64,000 nt of DNA from contig NC_081406.1 in NCBI RefSeq assembly GCF_030272615.1, positions 483,011,900-483,075,899 of the forward strand, in the 5' to 3' direction. Below the pieces are notes generated by a model, which saw only the letters and a list, made by a program, of their open reading frames with translations, had not been told where the DNA came from and ran no database searches. Below, one piece after another: positions 57,424-64,000 of the stretch (position 1 is the stretch's first letter; each line of letters opens with the position of its first letter). The translations under genes were made by a program, and so were the position numbers. The stretch comes from Cryptomeria japonica. Taxonomy: Eukaryota; Streptophyta; Pinopsida; Cupressales; Cupressaceae.

Positions 57424-57769
57424 ATCTTCCCCTTTGGCATTGATGGAAACACTAGATTTGAAAAACATCTAAGTACCAAGAAATGCCAAACAAGTCTCCC
57501 CCTGTGGAAGACAGCCAACAAAATCCCACATATAGCTCTGAATATCACTCTCCCTTTCTTTTTCTTTTTCACTTTCTTTTTCTTTTTCACATCAGTATCA
57601 GTCCCCCTTTGACATCAATGCCAGAAATATGACATAAATATCAAAGCAAAAACATAAGCCTCTGAATCACAAAGTTGACTACTCCCCTCGAGCAATAGCA
57701 TCCCACATCAGTACGAGAATGAATAGTATCTCTGATAATTCATGTTGGATTGATGCCAAACCGCATCAA
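57424..57769 (-). other. Copia 3' noncoding region and polypurine tract
   Basis: Between the pol stop and the 3' LTR. The minus strand reads CCAAAGGGGAAGAT directly before TGTTGGCC (polypurine tract). A repeated CTTTCTTTTTCTTTTTCA stretch (plus strand) lies at 57550-57588. Confidence 0.75.
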
Positions 57770-59379
57770 TCAAGTCTCTACCGGAGGGGCAAAAACTCCC
57801 AATTTGTTTCTCAGGTACTCAAATGATTCCTTGGACAACTGTTTAATGAAAATATCTGCAATCTTCTCTTTAGTATTCACATAAAGTTATACTTACCAGT
57901 TATACTTGATAGATATGTGCTTTGTTTTAGAATGAAATATTGGATTCTTTGATATATCAATAGCAACAGAGTTATCACAGTGAATAACTATCAGTGCATC
58001 ATAATCCACCTTTATATCCTACAACATTTGCTTCATCCATAAAACCTGTGGACAATTAGTAGCAGCAACAACATACTCAGCTTCGATAGTAGATAAAGAG
58101 GTACATATTTCTTGCTGATCCATGAAACCAACTTCTTTCCAAGAAAGAAAGATCCACTAGAAGTACTTTTCTGGTCATCAACATCTCTAGCCCAATCAGC
58201 ATCTGTATATGCACATAAAGTAAATTTATCATCCTTAGGGTACCACAAACCATATTCTAATGTACCTTGTAAGTATCTAAAAATCCTTTTCACCGCCATC
58301 TCATGATTTTCTCTAGGATCACTCTGAAATCTTGAAACAATACAAATAACATTCATAATGTCAGGCCTAGTCTGAGTCAAATAAAGCAGACCTCCAATCA
58401 TAGATTTGTATCTTGTAGGATTTACTAGTGTAGAAACATCTTTTCTTGTCAATTTCTCACTTGTAACCATAGGAGTACTTACCAGTTTAGAATCTCCCAT
58501 ACCAAATTTCTTCAACAATTCCTTAGCATATTTAGTTTGAGGGATAGAAATACCTTTTTCAGTCTGAGTAATCTGCAAACCTAATAAAAATTTCATCTCA
58601 CCAATCATAGACATCTCAAATTCTTTCTCCATATTCTTAGAAAATTCTATGCATAACTTATCTTCACCTCCAAAAATAATGTCATCAACAAATACTTCAA
58701 TAATCTGTATATCATCATAAGAGATTTTATAATATAAAGTACTGTCAGCACTGCCTTTAGTAAAACCAAGCTTTAAAAGATATTTATCCAACCTTGCATA
58801 CCAAGCTCTAGGTGCTTGTTTCAGTCCATATAAAGATTTCCTTAACCTGCAAACCATATCTGTATCTTCTGACAGTGAAAAACCATTAGGTTTCTCAATA
58901 TAAACTTCCTCATCAAGATCCCCATTCAGAAATGCACATTTTACATCCATCTGATAAACCTTGTAGTTATTTTAAGCAACATAGGCAAGAAATAATCTTA
59001 CAACTGCAATCCTAGCTATAGGTGCAAAAGTTTCTCCATAACCAATTCCTTCCTTCTGAGAATATCCTTTATAAACCAATCTAGCCTTATTCCTTATGAC
59101 TTGACCATTCTCATTCAATTTATTTTAAAAAACCCATTTAGCTCCAATAAAATTTTTATTTTTAGGTCAGGGAACCAAGGTCCATGTGTTATTTTTCTCA
59201 ATCTGATCTAACTCTTCTTCCATAGATTTCAACCAATGTTCATCTTTACATGCTTCAATTACTGATACCAGTTCAACTTGTGAAATTAAACATACCTCAT
59301 TAGTTGGTAGTCTTCTTCTTATCATCACTCCATTTCTCTTATCCCCAATGATTTGATCTTCTGAATGATTCAATCTCAC
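57770..59379 (-). pseudogene. pol: Copia reverse transcriptase and RNase H
   Basis: The frame 59379-59167 has WLKSMEEELDQIEKNNTWTLVP, leading into [38 protein letters not shown] (catalytic Asp), CRLRKSLYGLKQAPRAWY, the active site EVFVDDIIFG and the MSMIGEMKFLLGLQI block. RNase H follows: AYTDADWARDVDDQKSTSG-like region and LVSWISKK; a frameshift near 58090 precedes STIEAEYV. The frame ends at a TGA (57770). Stops lie near 58968, 59115 and 59165, and two stand in the last 80 codons. Confidence 0.85.
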
Positions 59380-59470
59380 ATACCTAGAAGTCTTCTGACT
59401 TTATGTTCCTCTTCCCTATTCTTTAGTTACTGTAGAATTCTCTGATGTTTCCGGAGTAAGGTTCAACTCT

Positions 59471-60175
59471 CTATTCCGGTAAAGGTACTATCAGTTCAGA
59501 TAAAATCATTTCCATTACCGGTTCCTTCTCATAAACTCTAATTTGACTTATGTTTAGCTCATCTACTTTGACATTAGCACTCTCCACAATTCTCTGCAAT
59601 CTCTCGTTATAACATCTATATGCTTTGATTTCATTATAATAACCAAGAAATATGCATTTGTCATATCTAGGATCAAATTTCCCAATAATATCATCTCTCC
59701 TGATATAACATTTACTACCAAAAATTCTGAAATAAGGTGTCTTACCAGTTTCTCCTTTAATATTTACTCTGTTGAATGTATAAACTATTGTAGTCACTGC
59801 TTCTCTGCAGTAGATATGAGGTAGACTACGTTCCATCATAATTGTTCTAGCAACATCCAAGATAGTTTTGTTCTTCCTTTCCACAACTCCATTCTGCTGA
59901 GGTGTCCGGGGAGCAGAAAATTGTCTTCTTATACTATGCTTGTCACAAAAGTTACTAAACTCACTAGATGTGAATTCACCACCATGATTTGATCTCAAAC
60001 ATTTAATCTTCAATCCTATCTCAATTTCCACTTTAGCCTTAAAGATTTTGAACTTTTCAAATGCTTCAGATTTTTCTCTCAAAAAAGTAACCCACATCAT
60101 TCTAGAATAAGCATCAATGATTAACATAAAATATCTATCACCTTGAAAATTTTTAACTCTAGCAGGGCAACACAA
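59471..60175 (-). pseudogene. Copia integrase core
   Basis: An open stretch of 234 codons with YFMLIIDAYSRMMWVTFLR, KCLRSNHGGEFTS and PQQNGVVERKNKTI. The first Asp (HTDLCC) lies just upstream and the Glu of VVERKN is present. The second catalytic Asp, normally RSD, is Asn here (RSNHGGEF), which by itself should abolish strand transfer. It is in a different frame from both protease and RT. Confidence 0.85.
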
Positions 60176-60881
60176 ATCAGTATGAATAAGATCAAGAAAA
60201 TCATTTTATTTATCTTGTATACTCCTAAAAGAGGTTCTGACCTATTTACCCTTTTGACATTATTTAAATACCAAATTATAGGGCTTCATAATCTTAGGTA
60301 TATCCCCAACAACCTTAGTTGAACTAATCTTCACAATGCAATCAAAATTCACATGGCACAACCTTTTATGCCATAGCCAACTCTCATCAATCTATGTAAT
60401 CAAACATGCCTTCTCACTGGAGTTTCAATGAAATATATTACCTTTTGTCTGTGTATCGGTTGCAATCTCCAAGCCAGATCTGTTAATGATTTTTTCATTT
60501 CCCATCCTTGAACTGTAGTTGAAATCCCTTGTTTGCCAATTGTCCTACACTCAAAAGATTATGCCTCAAACCTTCAACATAATAAACATTGTCAGTATTG
60601 TTCTTACCATCCAATGATATAGTTCCTTTTCCTTAGATCATACATGCCTTGTCATCTCCAAATCTAACTAGACCATCATCAAATTCTTGCAAAGATAGAA
60701 ACTTCCCTTTATCTCTAGTCATATGATGTTAACAACCACTGTCAATTACCCATTCATCCTTGTCTTCAATTTTAGCAACAAGTGCCTTCTCTTCAGGTAC
60801 ATTCTCTTCCAGTGCCGAATCATCTTCCTTGATAGCCAAGAATACCCATTCCTTCCCATTGCTAGATCCACTAGCAGAGTC
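60176..60881 (-). pseudogene. Copia protease and pre-integrase region
   Basis: Protease motif WVIDSGC near 60740 (catalytic Asp in DSG), followed at once by a stop (TAA). GLRHNLLSVGQL near 60570 and WLWHKRLCHVNFD near 60340 mark the gag-pre-integrase domain with its His residues. There are at least five stops and a frameshift before 60175. Confidence 0.75.
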
Positions 60882-61928
60882 TTACACCGATTCATCATCT
60901 GAATCAGTAAGGCCTTCCTCATCCGCTATGTAGCATGATTTGTCTCTGTTTTTCTTGTATTTATATTTGTTCTGATATTTAGGGATAGGCTTAAATGATA
61001 TTCTAACTCTTTCTTCAAATCTTGAATTTCTTTCAGGACATCTAGATGCAAAATGACCAATCTTATTACATTCAAAACATTTAAAAGGTGATTTTCCTTC
61101 ATACTTACTTCCTATCGGTCCTTTAGGTACTCTTCTAGAAAATAGTGCTTCAAGTTGCTCAAAATAATCATCTTCTCTCTTCATATCTTCCAACTCCTTT
61201 GTATATAAAGCTTTCCAGTCTTGCTTACTGGTTGTAGATGTAGATGCATGAAAAGCAGGTTCAGTATTCACAGCTCTAGAAGGTCCAAATTCCTCAAGCT
61301 CAAAAGCAGATAGTTTCCCAACCAAAGTATCTCAGTTGACAGATGTATTAGCCATTGTTCTCAAGTCATTAATAGTAGTAGCCTTCATTTTGTAAGACGA
61401 TGGTAGGGATCTCATGACTTTAGAAACAATTTCATCTTCGCTTAGAATTCCAACACAACATTGAATTCACATAACAATATCATTTACCCTTTCCATGAAT
61501 GCAATAATCTTTAAATCTTATTCCATCTTCAGGTTTTCATGTCTCACTCGGTAACCATCAAGTTTAGCAATCTTCACTGTAGGGTCACCTTCATTAAGAG
61601 TCTCCAACTTATCCCATATAGCCTTTCTAGATGATTTGTTGGTTAATCCCATTATTTGTTGATCATAAAGTGTAGACAAGAGGGATTCTCTTGCACTACA
61701 ATCATTCTCAAGCTCCTTGTCCAGGTTTGCCAGAGGAGGATTGCCAGATCCCGGATTACAGGGTGTGACACCATTTTGTGTGATCTCCCAAATCTCCTTT
61801 CCAAGATATCTCAGATGAGTCTCCATCTGAATCTTCCATACTGTGTAAATTATTTCATCAAGCCTCAGAATATCCCTTCGAGAGATAGCTCCAGAAGAAC
61901 TAGATGAACTTGAACTGTTATTTGCCAT
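60882..61928 (-). pseudogene. gag: Copia gag with CCHC zinc knuckle
   Basis: It starts at the ATG at 61928 (MANNSSSSSSSSGAISRRDI), one frame to 60882. A UBN2/gag-like region contains YTVWKIQMETHLRYLGKEIW and AIWDKLETLNEGDPTVKIAKL. The CCHC knuckle CFECNKIGHFASRC lies near 61070, followed by a basic stretch. It would form the particle shell and bind element RNA. Stops lie at 61518 and near 61430 and 61330. Confidence 0.85.
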
Positions 61929-61972
61929 AGGATCTTCCTCAAGCAGTTAAGCTTTCTGAAGAGAGGACCAAA

Positions 61973-61984
61973 GCTCTGATACCA
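61973..61984 (-). promoter_or_regulatory. Copia primer binding site, initiator Met tRNA
   Basis: The minus strand reads TGGTATCAGAGC, the standard initiator Met primer site of plant copia elements, two bases from the LTR edge at 61987. Confidence 0.93.
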
Positions 61985-61986
61985 AT

Positions 61987-63203
61987 TGTTAGACAATTCA
62001 GATAACTAGAAGACAAATGAGAGGGAGGGTAAATCAGTTGTCACAGATTACAGGAACCATTCACAATTTAAACTTTAATACCGAAACCCAAAACATTAAT
62101 ACCAGAATAACAGATAAACCAATTAAGCATAAACAATAATCACAAAATAAAATCCATCCACACAACACCAAGATATGTACGTTGAAAACTCGGTAAAGGG
62201 AAAAACCATGGTGGGAAGCCTACCCATAGTCAGATAATACTTCTACAGTAAGTATGTGAATTATAATGAAGGGGATTGTACTTGCAGGAAGGCCAACAAC
62301 CTAGAGCGCAGTTCTCATCACAAAAGGAGCCTCACTGACTACATACAAATCTAGACTACAATTCGGAGGTGTTGAATTGCAAAAGATATCATCTCCTATG
62401 CCTGAGTACAGTTTCAGTTAAGCTCAATACCGGAGGATCAAATCCTCTTACATAAACCCAATTCGATCTCCAATGATCACCCAACTTCCTCTGCCTGAAT
62501 GATATTACATTATTCACACATTACATTCCTTGACCATGACCTCTTACATTAACCATGATGATCTACAATAAGATCTTACATCTATATATACAAACCCTCG
62601 ACCATAAATAATGAGGTCGGCCACCAGACAATAAACCGATTACATAATTACAAACCATGTCGGCCTTAGACCAAACAAATAATATCAACACATAAGACAT
62701 CCTAGAAATACATCAATAGGTCCTATCCACATGTTACATTAAAGTCGGTCCATAACCTAGATCAATCGGGACCAAGTATAGGTCCACACGCTTCAACAAT
62801 GATCTCCAACTGCCAAGTCTCGAACATGATCACCAACAACATCCTAAAACTCCATCAGAATCTGCACCAACACCACTTATGCAATTCATCAAAGATCTCT
62901 ATCAAAAGCTCTATCGGTGAAACCCTCATGGGAACTAGAAACCAATCTTCTAAGCAAGCAGGATAGCATCCGATCTCCAGACCAAAACCAACTGACCAAA
63001 TATGAGTATAAGTATCATGAACAAACCAATTCCATTATTAGACTATACTGGAGCGTACTAGATCATGCCAGATCCAAGTTAACTTGAAACCACTCAACCT
63101 ATCAGGACTAGAAGGGTGCCAATAAAGCATCCAAATAGCTAGTGTTGGCATCAATGACAAAACATCAATGCAACACATAATCAATTCTACCAAATGGCCA
63201 ACA
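61987..63203 (-). repeat. Copia 5' LTR (1217 bp)
   Basis: Plus-strand edges TGTTAGACAATT (61987) and GGCCAACA (63203). Followed by the target copy TTTCT (63204-63208). Confidence 0.92.
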
Positions 63204-63228
63204 TTTCTAACAATATCTTCCCCTTAGA
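63204..63228 (-). other. Start of the older copia-like LTR and its polypurine tract
   Basis: On the minus strand CTAAGGGGAAGATAT is followed by TGTTAGAAA, a polypurine tract plus an LTR start. The younger copia therefore inserted about nine bases into the LTR of an older, related element, whose remaining LTR is at 56032-56199 and 48515-49702. Confidence 0.65.
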
Positions 63229-64000
63229 ATATTTTTTTATATGAATTAATTTATTTAAATATCTCTTCTAATTGAATGAGGGCCTTTCCTTTTGCATTTG
63301 AGTTTAATCTTTATGTTTCAAGAGAGAATTGAGGGTTTTGAGGATACACCTTTGAGTATTTTCTTTGAAGATTTTTATATTCAATACATGCATGACAACA
63401 AAAGGGAATTTTTTATAGTCTATTGTTGAATACAACTTATATTATCCAATCTAATCTCTAAAAATCAATATGAGGATTATTCAAGTTAATTTCAACACAC
63501 AAATGGGAGAAATTTACTACCTTTCTATCAAGCATATGGCAAGAAGAATGCAAGGGTATCCTAACAACTACTATGATGGATTAAAAAATATCGTTTCTCT
63601 ACATATTCATTGAAATTTGAGAGATATGAATCCATGTAGGGATCTTCGTTGGAAGCTCCTCAATATGATCAAACTCTACATACCAAGGGTTGATCCTTAA
63701 ATAAAATGATGTGTTGGTCCATCATTCTAGTAATCACCACAAAAAATAATCATTTGTAGACATTATAGGATTCCCAAATTGCAAATTCAGAAATGGTTAA
63801 AATAAATAAAAATAAAAATATATTCTAGATTGATAAATAAAACCAATTGATATTTTACTTTCTCAAAGAATCCACTTTAATTTAGGCAATATATCATTTA
63901 TTGGTCAAGATGTAGTTTCCTTTATTACATTCACTATGAAATAGGTTTCTTGTTCATGCCTAGATGAAGAGGGACCATCTATATTAAATGTATCTTTTAA
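63229..64000 (-). other. Probable interior of the older copia-like element, no domain seen
   Basis: By position this should be the 3' interior of the element owning the interrupted LTR, continuing beyond the window. It is AT-rich and no RT or RNase H motif was recognised. Confidence 0.35.

Larger units (their letters stand above)
56200..63203 (-). mobile_element. Complete Ty1/copia retrotransposon
   Basis: LTRs at 56200-57423 (3') and 61987-63203 (5') flank a minus-strand interior with gag, protease, integrase, RT and RNase H in copia order. The primer site for initiator Met tRNA is at 61973-61984 and the polypurine tract at about 57424-57440. Target copies TTTCT lie at 56195-56199 and 63204-63208. 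The LTRs differ at roughly one base in ten by eye, so the insertion is old. Every ORF has stops or shifts. Confidence 0.92.

Overview
The window is repeat-dominated nuclear DNA of a land plant. The evidence is a Tat-lineage Ty3/gypsy retrotransposon with a second RNase H domain and an antisense plant-mobile-domain (PMD) ORF, a Ty1/copia element primed by initiator Met tRNA, L1-type LINEs with DUF4283 and zf-RVT domains, tRNA-headed SINE-like retroposons, and two exons of a plant-type kinase. The density of old nested elements would fit a large genome such as a gymnosperm, but the species cannot be fixed from sequence alone. No rRNA or functional tRNA gene, CRISPR array or bacterial operon was seen.

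1-31.6 kb is one nested complex. A 5'-truncated LINE (18-bp target duplication) was hit by a Tat-type LTR element (5-bp duplication CATAG/CATAA). A block of host flank, LINE piece and complete 1555-bp LTR occurs twice, at 1-2223 and 27750-29972, with about 1% divergence. Between the copies lie two related Tat-type elements head to head. The minus-strand one (669-9760) lacks gag-pol and carries an unfamiliar Gln/Ser/Pro-rich ORF. The plus-strand one (9.9-24.96 kb) carries gag, protease, G-patch, RT, RNase H, a second RNase H and integrase, then an antisense PMD gene. The two share LTRs, the leader and parts of the 3' region. The plus element is broken mainly by in-frame stops at probable former Gln codons (mostly TAG). 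From 24.96 to 27.75 kb there is AT-rich DNA without a recognisable gene.

31.6-43.3 kb holds two tRNA-headed retroposons (32.6-32.8 kb and 34.8-35.4 kb) and an old minus-strand element (35.7-41.8 kb) with 335-bp direct repeats and a primer site for apparently the same tRNA-Trp as the Tat elements. At 43286-44171 are two intact exons of a Tyr-kinase-like (TKL/Raf-like) Ser/Thr kinase with good splice sites, the only plausible host gene; its other exons were not found here.

44.2-48.5 kb is mostly unrecognised, with a 320-bp pyrimidine tract and a repeated LTR-end/primer-site-like segment. 48.5-63.2 kb is a second nest: the 3' LTR of an older copia-like element (internal part apparently running off the right edge) is interrupted by a full-length LINE (49703-56016, minus) and by a complete copia element (56200-63203, minus, duplication TTTCT). 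All element ORFs carry stops or frameshifts and are probably inactive. No previously unknown functional system can be claimed. The most unusual items are the PMD-carrying plus element beside its gag-pol-less partner, conserved noncoding modules shared between them, the flank-plus-LTR duplication, and the stop-codon pattern suggesting decay of methylated CAG sites.
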